Below are positions 18,109 to 26,539 of a stretch of DNA of 63,630 nucleotides, piece after piece. Below the pieces are notes generated by a model. It was not told the DNA's origin, did not search any database, and saw only the letters and a program-made list of their open reading frames with translations. Each line of letters starts with the position of its first letter. Within the stretch, counting starts at the first letter, position 1. The position numbers and the translations under genes are program-made. Source of the DNA: Roseibium sp. (GTDB taxonomy: Bacteria > Pseudomonadota > Alphaproteobacteria > Rhizobiales > Stappiaceae); the NCBI GenBank assembly GCA_017643925.1, contig JAEPML010000024.1:1-63630 (forward strand), given 5' to 3'.

Positions 18109-18564
18109 ATGCCGATTGCAGAAATTGAAACGTGGCTGGGGCGCCTTGCGATCCACGAAGATGACGGCGCCATTACCCAACTACACTGGAACGGGACTGC
18201 GCGCCAAGAAGAAACACCTTTGCTGAAAGAGGCATGTGCGCAAGTTTCCGCCTATATGGATGGAAAACTGAAAAAATTCGACCTGCCTCTAGCGCCCAAG
18301 GGCGGGGAGTTGCACCAGGGCGTGTTCAGGGCCATGCTGGCCATCCCATATGGAGAGACCAGAACTTACGGGGACCTGGCCCGTGAACTGAACACCTACG
18401 GCCAGCCGGTCGGTCAGGCCTGTGGTGCCAATCCGATCCCCATCATCATCCCCTGTCACCGTATTCTGTCCGCCGACGGACTTGGCGGCTTCTCCGGTGC
18501 AGGCGGTACCGAAACCAAGATCGCGCTGCTCAAAATGGAAGGTGGATATCCATTTCTGCTTTAG
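18109..18564 (+). CDS. ogt: Methylated-DNA-protein cysteine methyltransferase (Ogt-type)
   Basis: A 151-residue suicide DNA-repair protein removing alkyl groups from O6 of guanine onto its own Cys116 in IPCHRIL. The DNA-binding domain has IPYGETRTYGDLA and the arginine-finger-like GQACGANPIP segment. The C-terminal GGFSGAGGTETKIALLKMEGG is typical. ATG 18109 is preferred; a TTG at 18082 would add nine residues with no family match. It lacks the AdaA zinc domain, so it is constitutive Ogt rather than Ada. The DMT pseudogene lies divergently upstream. Confidence 0.92.
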   Translation: MPIAEIETWLGRLAIHEDDGAITQLHWNGTARQEETPLLKEACAQVSAYMDGKLKKFDLPLAPKGGELHQGVFRAMLAIPYGETRTYGDLARELNTYGQPVGQACGANPIPIIIPCHRILSADGLGGFSGAGGTETKIALLKMEGGYPFLL

Positions 18565-18597
18565 CGCGCCCGTTCATGGAAGTGTCTCCGTGACCGT

Positions 18598-18837
18598 TCA
18601 GAACAGCAGAAATCCAAAAAACACGGTGATTGCCGCCAAGACGGCCCAGATCAGAAATTCGTTTCTCTGGGCCCTGCGCAGCATCCTGTTGGAACGGGAC
18701 GCTTGTTCGGGCTTGCTCCAGATACCGAATTGCGGGCGTCCGATCGAGGTTTCGGACACATGACGAAAGCGCTGGCGCAATTCAGCCGCGCGCCGTGCAC
18801 CACGTTCCTCATTGATCGTCTGATACTTCAAGGCCAT
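18598..18837 (-). CDS. Small single-span membrane protein, function unknown
   Basis: A 79-residue protein with a charged, Arg-rich cytoplasmic part (INEERGARRAAELRQRFRHVSE) and one C-terminal membrane segment (FLIWAVLAAITVFFGFLLF), so it is probably tail-anchored. ATG 18837 is preceded by GGAGGAGTTCGAG, a good ribosome binding site; a start at 18855 would add six residues. No family was recognised. It converges with ogt across 33 bp and is divergent from the chromate transporter gene. Confidence 0.6.
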   Translation of the reverse strand: MALKYQTINEERGARRAAELRQRFRHVSETSIGRPQFGIWSKPEQASRSNRMLRRAQRNEFLIWAVLAAITVFFGFLLF

Positions 18838-18999
18838 CTCGAACTCCTCCAGCAAATTGCCTGAGCTCAGATAGAGGTAGTTTTGGCAAGGCGGTCGTTC
18901 AAATGAGCAATTTGTAATATTTCTGCAGATGCCGCCTGCGTCTTGTGATTTTCACAAAGGACCCGTAGGTATCGGCGTCCTCCTTCGAAGCAGGATTGC

Positions 19000-20334
19000 A
19001 TGCAGACAGATCAAGCCACCCGGTCCCGAACACAACTGGAAGACCCGTCAGGCCCCACACTGGGCGAAGTCACACGTGTCTCGCTTAAAGTCGGGTTACT
19101 ATCCTTTGGCGGTCCGGCAGCCCAGATCTCCGTCATGCACCAGGAATTTGTCGAAAACCGCAAGTGGGTGTCCGAAGACCGATTTCTGCACGCACTCAAC
19201 TACTGCATGCTGCTTCCTGGTCCGGAAGCGCAACAGCTTGCCACCTATTGCGGCTGGCTCAGCGGGCGCACGTTTGGGGGCCTGATCGCAGGCCTTCTCT
19301 TCATCCTGCCTGGTGCTTTCGCAATGGCGCTCGTGAGCTACATCTACGCTGCATTTGGCGATACATCTGTCGTGTCGGCCATCTTTTACGGTGTGAAAGC
19401 CGGCGTCCTTGCAATCGTCCTTCAGGCATTGCTGCGCATCGGCAAGAAAGCCCTGAAGACTCGCCTGTCATGGATCATTTGCGGCCTGTCCTTCTGCGCA
19501 TTGTTCTTCTTTTCCGTGCCCTTTCCCCTTGTCATTCTTGCAGCAGCCGCCATCGGGCTTGCCCTTGGCAAGGCCTCGGCAACCTCGGCAGAAGATCTGC
19601 AAGTCGACGGCAAGGCTTCGCTTGGCAAAACAGTGAAAACGCTGCTCATTGGCCTGACAATCTGGGTTGCGCCCCCACTCGCTGCTGCCCTTATACTGAC
19701 ACCTCAGAGTGTCCTCGTTGAAGTTGCCGAGTTCTTTTCCCTGCTTGCGGTCGTGAGTTTTGGTGGCGCCTACGCCCTTTTGAGCTACATGGCCCAGGTC
19801 GCGGTAGAGACAAAGTCCTGGTTGACGGCCGGAGAGATGCTGGACGGCCTCGGACTTGCGGAGACAACCCCCGGACCACTCATTCTGGTTACCCAGTTTG
19901 TCGGGTTTCTTGGAGGTTGGCGCGACCCGGGCACCTTGACCCCGCTCGCAAGCGCATTGCTGGCCGCGGCAATGACCACCTGGGTGACCTTCGTACCGAG
20001 TTTTCTGTTCGTGCTGGCGGGAGCACCATGGATGGAAAAGCTGCGGGGAAACCAGAACCTGGCAAAGGCCCTTTCAGCAATCACTGCCGCCGTTGCGGGC
20101 ACGATCCTGAACCTTGCAATCTGGTTCGCGGTGAATGTCCTGTTTTCCAGAACCGAAACACTGACCTACGGTCCGTTCGACTTCATTCGTCCGGACGTGA
20201 CAAGCCTGGATCCTGTCCTGGCCGGCATTGCGCTATTGGCCGTTCTGCTGGTTTTCGGAGCAAAGCGCGGTATGGCCACCACGCTGGGCGTGACCGCTAT
20301 TCTGGGGTTCGCGGTGAAGTCGTTTCTGGGGTAA
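19000..20334 (+). CDS. chrA: Chromate efflux transporter ChrA
   Basis: A 444-residue inner-membrane CHR-family carrier of the long, two-domain type. Both CHR halves are visible: the first starts VSLKVGLLSFGGPAAQISVMHQEFV (near residue 27) with LLPGPEAQQLATYCGW, the second starts FFSLLAVVSFGGAYALLSYM (near 245) with LGLAETTPGPLILVTQFVGFL. It exports chromate, and related members may carry sulfate. Its C-terminus converges with a MarR regulator gene. No ChrB regulator gene is adjacent. Confidence 0.93.
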   Translation: MQTDQATRSRTQLEDPSGPTLGEVTRVSLKVGLLSFGGPAAQISVMHQEFVENRKWVSEDRFLHALNYCMLLPGPEAQQLATYCGWLSGRTFGGLIAGLLFILPGAFAMALVSYIYAAFGDTSVVSAIFYGVKAGVLAIVLQALLRIGKKALKTRLSWIICGLSFCALFFFSVPFPLVILAAAAIGLALGKASATSAEDLQVDGKASLGKTVKTLLIGLTIWVAPPLAAALILTPQSVLVEVAEFFSLLAVVSFGGAYALLSYMAQVAVETKSWLTAGEMLDGLGLAETTPGPLILVTQFVGFLGGWRDPGTLTPLASALLAAAMTTWVTFVPSFLFVLAGAPWMEKLRGNQNLAKALSAITAAVAGTILNLAIWFAVNVLFSRTETLTYGPFDFIRPDVTSLDPVLAGIALLAVLLVFGAKRGMATTLGVTAILGFAVKSFLG

Positions 20335-20370
20335 CGGAAACGCTTGGCACCCCTCTCAAGAGACCTGTCT

Positions 20371-20889
20371 TCAGGCGGCAGACAATTCCTTGTCCTTGGA
20401 CGCATCGCCCTCGTCTGCATCCGGCTCGAGATCTTCATCGTGTTCCGGATCGTCGTCGACCGCCATGGAGAGGTTCTTTTCTAGTTGGCGCAGCAATTTG
20501 CGAAGCTTCTTGCGGTCCTTTTCATCTAGTCCGGACATGGCCTCACGCTCAAGACGTTTCCAGGCCTTGTCGACCGATGTCACCAATTCGCGGCCCGTAT
20601 CCGTCAGGTAGACCCGCGCGAGCCGACCGTCCGTATCCGAGACTTTTCGCGTCACATATCCCTGATTGGAGAGCCGTGTGACCATCTTCGTGACGGTGGG
20701 TGGCTGCACACCGAGCGCCAGCGCCAACTGGCTCATTGTACGGCCGTCCGTGTCATCCAGCACTTTCAAAACCAGTTCCTGGCCGGGATGCAGTCCGATT
20801 CGCATCAGGTGCGCACCAGAGCGTGCACGCTGTGCCTTTGCGGCCTGAACCAGGCGAAATGTTACGCTTTTCTTGTAGTTGAACCCCAT
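20371..20889 (-). CDS. MarR-family transcriptional regulator
   Basis: A 172-residue winged-helix regulator. DNA-binding helices and wing are in MSQLALALGVQPPTVTKMVTRLSNQGYVTRKVSDTDGRLARVYLTDTG in outline (about residues 52-100). The last 30 residues form an acidic Asp/Glu tail (PEHDEDLEPDADEGD) that is longer than in most MarR proteins. It converges with chrA and follows the MFS carrier gene on the same strand by 172 bp; it could regulate either. No operator was identified. Confidence 0.9.
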   Translation of the reverse strand: MGFNYKKSVTFRLVQAAKAQRARSGAHLMRIGLHPGQELVLKVLDDTDGRTMSQLALALGVQPPTVTKMVTRLSNQGYVTRKVSDTDGRLARVYLTDTGRELVTSVDKAWKRLEREAMSGLDEKDRKKLRKLLRQLEKNLSMAVDDDPEHDEDLEPDADEGDASKDKELSAA

Positions 20890-21061
20890 TACGTCGCCCC
20901 GTTGCTCGTCCGAAAACCTTAGACGGCGGCGACCTTAGCGAGGTTATTTAACCGTCAAATGACAATCACGGGCAGAATTGCTTTTTTCCGGACGTTGCCA
21001 AGGCGATGCCGAAATTTATTTGGCTAAACAAGTTTGTCAGCTCTTTGCGGGGACCAATCAA

Positions 21062-22204
21062 TCAGTCTTTTACCCGCAAGGCACCCGCCAGTAGCGGCAA
21101 CGCCAGGGTCAGCAGGGCAACCACCACAAAGGAAGCGCGCAACGAGAAAAGTTCGCCGACAAATCCAAGCAACGGCGGCCCGATCAGGAAAGCGCCATAG
21201 CCAAGCGTTGCCACCGAGGCCAGGGCCACCCCTTTTGAAAGAATGGGATCGCTTGCCGCACGCGACATGGCAAGAGGGAAGAGAACCGCGTAGCCAATCC
21301 CCATGATGAAACAGCCCACCCAGACGACCCAGAGATGCAGGCCTGAGACAAGGAGGAGACATCCGAAGAATGCCACCAGGCCGCTCACGCGTGCCACGGG
21401 CACAGGCCCGTAACGGGCCACAACCTTGTCCCCGGCAAGGCGCATGACCACCATGCCGACGGAAAAGACAGTGAAAGCCGTCGGAGCGATTGCCTCCGAG
21501 TAACCCAGATCCTGGATCTGGTAGAGCGCTGCCCAGTCGGTCACAGCGCCCTCGCCAAGCGCCGCGACCAGTGCCACAAGACCGGCAAGGATGAGCGCTC
21601 CCTTGGGCAAGGCAAACAGGGGTGCTTTTTGCTCGTCACCACCTTCCGGTGCCGCTTTTGGCCAGGCCTGGGACCAGAACCAGATCAGGAAGGGCACGGA
21701 CAGCGCGCCCCATAGCACGAAGTGCTGCATCACGCTCAAACCCGCCTCGATGGCAAAGCCACCCAACTGCGCGGCGACGCCGGCTCCGAGACTGAAGAGA
21801 CCATGGAAGGAGGACATGACCGGCCTGCCCAGGGCCTGCTCGACTTCAGCCCCCCAGCCATTCATCGAGACGTCGAGGGCTCCGAACGTAAAGCCGGCCA
21901 TGAAAAGCGCAACGGCGAGGAGAAGATTGGACGGAGCAATTCCAACCAGCGTGAAACAGATTGCCGTTGCAATGGCGAGTGTCTTGGACACGGGCGCCGC
22001 CCCAAGCCTGTCCAGGATGACACCGGTAAATGGAAACGCAACGAAAGCGCCGCCTGCCATGATCAATAACAGCACGCCGAACCCGCCCTCGGACAGTCCG
22101 GTGGCTTCCTTGATATGCGGTATCCTTGAAGCCCACAGGCCAATGAAGGATCCGCACATGAAAAAAATGGCCGAAACAACGCGGCGCGCGGCAACTGCTT
22201 GCAT
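21062..22204 (-). CDS. Major facilitator superfamily transporter
   Basis: A 380-residue carrier with twelve predicted membrane segments and no large soluble domain. The N-terminal part AIFFMCGSFIGLWASRIPHIKEATGLSEGGFGVLLL resembles the YbjJ-like group of MFS proteins. A central acidic and basic loop (KAAPEGGDEQKAP) divides the two halves. Substrate is not known. The MarR gene lies downstream on the same strand and may regulate it. Confidence 0.87.
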   Translation of the reverse strand: MQAVAARRVVSAIFFMCGSFIGLWASRIPHIKEATGLSEGGFGVLLLIMAGGAFVAFPFTGVILDRLGAAPVSKTLAIATAICFTLVGIAPSNLLLAVALFMAGFTFGALDVSMNGWGAEVEQALGRPVMSSFHGLFSLGAGVAAQLGGFAIEAGLSVMQHFVLWGALSVPFLIWFWSQAWPKAAPEGGDEQKAPLFALPKGALILAGLVALVAALGEGAVTDWAALYQIQDLGYSEAIAPTAFTVFSVGMVVMRLAGDKVVARYGPVPVARVSGLVAFFGCLLLVSGLHLWVVWVGCFIMGIGYAVLFPLAMSRAASDPILSKGVALASVATLGYGAFLIGPPLLGFVGELFSLRASFVVVALLTLALPLLAGALRVKD

Positions 22205-22375
22205 GGTATGACCCGGAGGCGGAACTGAGGCGCCCCGAATGGAGAACAGATCACCCGCCAGGGCATTGGCGGGAGATTTCCTCTACTTCTGCGCGGCGCG
22301 CAGGTCTAGCAAAAAACGCATGGGCGGAGGGTCGACGTGGAAAGTTTTCGCGAAACCGCGAGATCATGCGACTGT

Positions 22376-23362
22376 TCAGGCAACCAGTGCAGCGAAGAGG
22401 GCTTCTGCCTCGTTCACTCGTTGCAGCGCAGATTGATAGGCGGCAGCGGCGTCTTCGCTTTCCCGTCTGACGCCGTTTTCTTCCTGTCCCGCGCGCTCGT
22501 TTTCTGCGACCCCACCGTCAGGCGCAGCGCCATCGGCGTTGTCAGGTGCACTGCTTTCCGGACCGGTCGAGGTATCTGAAACCGATGAAGCCTTGTCATC
22601 TCCGCCTCTCAGTTCTTCCGCCTTCTGCTGGCGCAGCTGAGCCTGGGCTTCTGACAATTGCGAGCGGGCCTGCTGAGCAACCTTCAGATCCTGAGATGAA
22701 GGTTCTGCCGGAGCTGTTGCCGCGCGAATGACGATCTGCATCTTGCGGATGGTTGCTTCCGGCGTCCTTTCCTTGGCGGTGTCGATCTGGACCTCTCCAC
22801 CAATGGCATAACGTTTGCCGTCAGGTCCTTGCTGGAACGTGTAGCTGGGAGCACTGGCATAGGCGCCTCCAACCCGGGCATGTGCTTGCTCATGGGCCCG
22901 CACTTCCCGATCCCTCTTGGCCAGTTCCTCGACCTGCTTTTCCTCGGCCTCATTTAGACCGTCACCATCGGGATCCTCCTCCTTGTCGCCTTTGGAAGAC
23001 GACTGGATCGGGTTTGCAACTGCACCCTGCGGCTCCTGTTGTGCCTGCTTCACCGGTGAACCGTCCGCATCGGCCGCGCTGTCTTGCGAGGCCTCATTCG
23101 GATCGGCTTCACCTGCTCCCGATGAACCTTGTTTCTGGAATGTCGCGGCATCCGCCTGCTGCAGGGCCAAAACAGCTTGCTGGGTCAGAACGGGGCTTTG
23201 TCCGGCACGTATTGCAGTCGCGCGAGGACTGGCCTGGCTTTCGCGCGCAGACAGCTGCGCCCGGTCGGATGTGCCGTCATCCGAACCAGGTGTCATTTCG
23301 CCTGCGACGCCGTTGCCTCTCAAGAGGTTCGCCGGCGTATTGGACAGAAGGGCGCCGATCAT
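22376..23362 (-). CDS. SprA-related putative metalloprotease (CJM1_0395-like)
   Basis: A 328-residue protein with a long low-complexity Gln/Ser/Asp-rich N-terminal half and a conserved core (about residues 138-240) containing RAHEQAHARVGGAYASAPSYTFQQGPDGKRYAIGGEV. HEQAH (157-161) matches the HExxH zinc-binding motif. This family is annotated as a putative metalloprotease but activity has not, to my knowledge, been shown for most members. No signal peptide is evident. The C-terminal tail is acidic and helical. It is monocistronic and divergent from the creatininase-family gene. Confidence 0.75.
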   Translation of the reverse strand: MIGALLSNTPANLLRGNGVAGEMTPGSDDGTSDRAQLSARESQASPRATAIRAGQSPVLTQQAVLALQQADAATFQKQGSSGAGEADPNEASQDSAADADGSPVKQAQQEPQGAVANPIQSSSKGDKEEDPDGDGLNEAEEKQVEELAKRDREVRAHEQAHARVGGAYASAPSYTFQQGPDGKRYAIGGEVQIDTAKERTPEATIRKMQIVIRAATAPAEPSSQDLKVAQQARSQLSEAQAQLRQQKAEELRGGDDKASSVSDTSTGPESSAPDNADGAAPDGGVAENERAGQEENGVRRESEDAAAAYQSALQRVNEAEALFAALVA

Positions 23363-23517
23363 GGTGCTGATTTTCTCGCAAAGTCGTCAGCAAACAGTGA
23401 ATCGTGGTTAAGACTTGCCTATCATAAGTTCGTGATCAACCACTGCCCCGGCACTTGCCTGTACGCGCCGGCTATGCAAAGCAACGGACAGACAAAAACA
23501 CCGGACAGGACATCCCG

Positions 23518-24321
23518 ATGCCGCCCAAGCACCTCTGGCAAGACATGAAGACGGCCGATTTCGAGGAGCCGGATCGCGGGACATGGATCGCGGTCCTTCC
23601 GGTCGCTGCGATCGAGCAGCATGGTCCGCACCTGCCGCTCTCGACCGACACCACGATTGCTGAAGGACAGATCAGCAGAGTTCTGGAACTGCTTCCGGAA
23701 GACCTGCCGGCAACCTTTCTTCCAATCCAGTCGGTCGGCAAGTCCGACGAACACATCTCTTCCCCCGGCACACTGACACTGTCCTGGGAAACGGTCACAC
23801 GGTGCTGGATCGAACTTGGGGAATGTGTTGCCCGGGCCGGGATCAGGAAGATGGTGCTGATCAATTCGCATGGCGGGAACGTACCCATACTGGACATCGT
23901 GGCCCGTGAACTGCGTATCCGGCATGACATGTTCGTCACGGCCACAAACTGGCTGCGCTTCGGCCAACCCGAAGGCCTCTTCCCTGACGAGGAGTTCACC
24001 TACGGGATCCACGGCGGCGACATAGAAACGTCTCTGATGCTCCACCTGCGGCCTGATCTTGTGAAAATGGATCTCGCCAGGGATTTTGTTTCCGAACAGC
24101 AGAGCTACCTTACGGAGTTCAAGCATTTGCGGGGTCATGGCAAGGCGCAATACGGCTGGAAGGCCCAAGACCTCAATCCATCCGGCGCTTTGGGCAACGC
24201 GGCCAACGCGACCGCAGAAAAAGGGCGTCTCTCACTCGATCATGCCGCCAATGGTTTTATTGATCTATTGAAAGACGTCCATGCCTTTGATCTCGCCCGC
24301 CTCTGGTCTGACAACACCTGA
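23518..24321 (+). CDS. Creatininase-family amidohydrolase
   Basis: A 267-residue metal-dependent amidohydrolase of the creatininase/MftE/ArfB fold. Metal ligands are visible in AAIEQHGPHLPLSTDT (Glu33, His35, Asp44), in NSHGGN and in IHGGDIETSLML (late Glu). Members hydrolyse creatinine, formamidopyrimidine intermediates or unknown amides; this one has no diagnostic partner gene, so its substrate is open. ATG 23518 is chosen because MPPKHLWQDMKTADFE is family-like, while the longer frame is not. A LysR regulator gene follows 218 bp downstream on the same strand. Confidence 0.85.
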   Translation: MPPKHLWQDMKTADFEEPDRGTWIAVLPVAAIEQHGPHLPLSTDTTIAEGQISRVLELLPEDLPATFLPIQSVGKSDEHISSPGTLTLSWETVTRCWIELGECVARAGIRKMVLINSHGGNVPILDIVARELRIRHDMFVTATNWLRFGQPEGLFPDEEFTYGIHGGDIETSLMLHLRPDLVKMDLARDFVSEQQSYLTEFKHLRGHGKAQYGWKAQDLNPSGALGNAANATAEKGRLSLDHAANGFIDLLKDVHAFDLARLWSDNT

Positions 24322-24539
24322 ACACTGAAACAGCTGCCCAATGCACAACGTTCCCCTGCGGGACCGGAAAGAAAAGTGTGTGCTATTTCATCGAAAGCGA
24401 CAAATATTTCACCAACACTCGCCCAATGAATACATTACGCCAACGTCACCTATCCTCGTGAATTTTTCTTATAGTTGACCTTGCTCATATTAAGAGACAC
24501 ATTATTTGGGCAAACCCCTGGGGCGATGTTCGAGTACAA

Positions 24540-25478
24540 ATGAATCTGTCAATTCGGCAACTGGCAACCTTTCGCGAGGTGATGCGGAGTGGCTCCATTT
24601 CGGAAGCCGCGCGTACCTTGGGCCGAACACAACCAGCAGTTAGCTCGACCATCGCCGGCCTCGAGACAGAGCTCGAATTGAAACTGTTCATGCGCGAACA
24701 GGGACGGCTGGTGCCCACGCCCGAAGCGGAGTTTTTTCTCGAGGAAGCGGAAGCCATCCTCAAGCGTCTGGAGATTTCCAAACGCACCCTGCGTGGCCTC
24801 GCAAACCGTGAACACGGGCAGTTGCGGATTGCAAGCATCCCCGAAGTGGCGTCTGATTTTCTGCCGAACAGCCTGTCGCGCTTCATAGCCGACAAGCCGA
24901 GCGTAAAGGTCGCGCTCGCAAGCCGGACCTCGTCGGAAATCGAGGAGCTCATCGCCGCGCAACAATTCGACATCGGCTTTACTGAAACACCCCGGGCACG
25001 CAATTCCTTCGATCAGATAGACTTCGATCTGGAATGCATGTGTGCCATTCCGGCCACCGATCCGCTCGCCTCGAAGGAAGTGATCACACCGACCGAGCTC
25101 GACGGTTATCCCCTGGCCCTGCTGCATTCCGAACATCGCAGCCACAAGCAGACGCTTGCCCGGTTTCGCGACGCCGGGGTGAATTTCAACCAGCGCTTTG
25201 AGCTGCAAACGGCGTTGCCCGGACTGCGGTTTGTCGAGGCGGGCCTGTGCGCGCTGATCTGCGACATGATCACGGCCTACAAGGCACAGGAAGACGGACG
25301 TCTGGGCATGGGTCCACCGATGATCGTCTTCCGTCCGTTCAGGCCCAGGATCCAGAACTCGCTTTCAATCCTGACACCGACCCACCGTCCTATTTCCATT
25401 GTCGCCAAGGACTTCTGCGAGTTCCTGAGCGCCGAAGTCGAAGCCATTCGCTCGACCATGGTGCGCAAGGTGGCGTAA
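24540..25478 (+). CDS. LysR-family transcriptional regulator
   Basis: A 312-residue LysR regulator: helix-turn-helix at residues about 1-60 (MNLSIRQLATFREVMRSGSISEAARTLGRTQPAVSS in outline) and an effector domain from about 92 (GQLRIASIPEVASDFLP). It converges on the last gene of the hydroxyproline island, separated by only 26 bp, so it could belong to that module. It could equally control the creatininase gene upstream. Its effector domain resembles regulators of amino acid and opine uptake in general form, but I cannot name a ligand. Confidence 0.88.
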   Translation: MNLSIRQLATFREVMRSGSISEAARTLGRTQPAVSSTIAGLETELELKLFMREQGRLVPTPEAEFFLEEAEAILKRLEISKRTLRGLANREHGQLRIASIPEVASDFLPNSLSRFIADKPSVKVALASRTSSEIEELIAAQQFDIGFTETPRARNSFDQIDFDLECMCAIPATDPLASKEVITPTELDGYPLALLHSEHRSHKQTLARFRDAGVNFNQRFELQTALPGLRFVEAGLCALICDMITAYKAQEDGRLGMGPPMIVFRPFRPRIQNSLSILTPTHRPISIVAKDFCEFLSAEVEAIRSTMVRKVA

Positions 25479-25504
25479 GCGACAAATAGCCTCCAAAGCC
25501 CGCC

Positions 25505-26530
25505 TCACGCACCCCAGGTATCGCTAAGCCGGTAGCCTTCTGGCCAGGGATCGGCCGGGTCCAGCATGTGTTGGTGAATTCCGGTGACCCAAGCCCGGCC
25601 ACTGATTTCCGGCCGGATTGCTGGTCTGCCTCCGACCGTCTCTTCGGCAACAATCCGGCCCGTGAATGTCGACCCGATGATCGAGCGTGCCAGGAAGTTC
25701 TGGCCAACAGACATCTGCCCCCGGGCCGCCATCAGTGCCATGCGCGCCGACACCGCCGTTCCTGTTGGTGAACGGTCGACCTTTCCCGGCTGGATGGCAA
25801 CGGCCGATCGACCGGTCAATCCGGTCTCGGTTGCGCTGAGCGGGCCGCAAAAGGCGCAGAAGGAAATGTGGTCCCACTCCGGATTGTCCGGATGCGAGAA
25901 TCCGAGCTGCTCATTCGCCGCGTTGGTTATCCGAACACCAAGCCGGGCAATGTCCTTGGCCTCGTTTTCCTCGATGGCAAAACCCAGGGCTTCCGCATTC
26001 ACGACGACAAAACTGTCCCCGCCATAAGCCGTGTCGACAGTCAGTGTCCCAATGCCTTCCACCTCCAGCGTCGCATCCAGCCTGTCGGCGAAACTCGGAA
26101 CATTCTGAACAAAAATGCGTTCCGCCTTGCCGTCCCGGCATTCCGCCCTGACACGCACCAGTCCGCCCGGCGCTTCCAGGACCATTTCCGTCACCGGTTC
26201 CTGCATCGGCACAATGCCGCCATCCAGGAGCACAGTCGAAACACAGATGGAGTTTGAGCCGGACATGGGTGGCGTGTCTTCCGGTTCCATGATGATGAAG
26301 GCAGCGTCAGCCTCCGGGCTCTTCGGCGGAACCAGCAGATTGACGTGCCTGAAGACGCCGCCCCGCGGTTCGTTCAGGACAAAGTTTCGGAGGGACTGGT
26401 CTCGGGCAATGAAGTTGCGCTGCTCCCACAAGGTCTCACCTGGTGGTGGAGCCACACCTCCGACAATGACATCACCCACCTCACCTTCAGCGTGGCAGGA
26501 AATCACGTGAATGGTCTTGCTGGTGCGCAT
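25505..26530 (-). CDS. Proline racemase-family protein with Ser/Thr active site (trans-3-hydroxy-L-proline dehydratase-like)
   Basis: A 341-residue proline-racemase-fold enzyme and last gene of the hydroxyproline operon. The two catalytic positions are Ser90 in PMSGSNS and Thr256 in DRSPTGTA. Classic racemases and 4-hydroxyproline epimerases have Cys at both; trans-3-hydroxy-L-proline dehydratases have Cys then Thr; other epimerases have Ser then Cys. The Thr at the second position favours a dehydratase, removing water from 3-hydroxyproline to give delta1-pyrroline-2-carboxylate, but the Ser at the first position is unusual. The gene starts 9 bp after the enolase-superfamily dehydratase gene, in line with a shared 3-hydroxyproline route. 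Confidence 0.75.
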   Translation of the reverse strand: MRTSKTIHVISCHAEGEVGDVIVGGVAPPPGETLWEQRNFIARDQSLRNFVLNEPRGGVFRHVNLLVPPKSPEADAAFIIMEPEDTPPMSGSNSICVSTVLLDGGIVPMQEPVTEMVLEAPGGLVRVRAECRDGKAERIFVQNVPSFADRLDATLEVEGIGTLTVDTAYGGDSFVVVNAEALGFAIEENEAKDIARLGVRITNAANEQLGFSHPDNPEWDHISFCAFCGPLSATETGLTGRSAVAIQPGKVDRSPTGTAVSARMALMAARGQMSVGQNFLARSIIGSTFTGRIVAEETVGGRPAIRPEISGRAWVTGIHQHMLDPADPWPEGYRLSDTWGA

Positions 26531-26539
26531 GGTTTCCCC

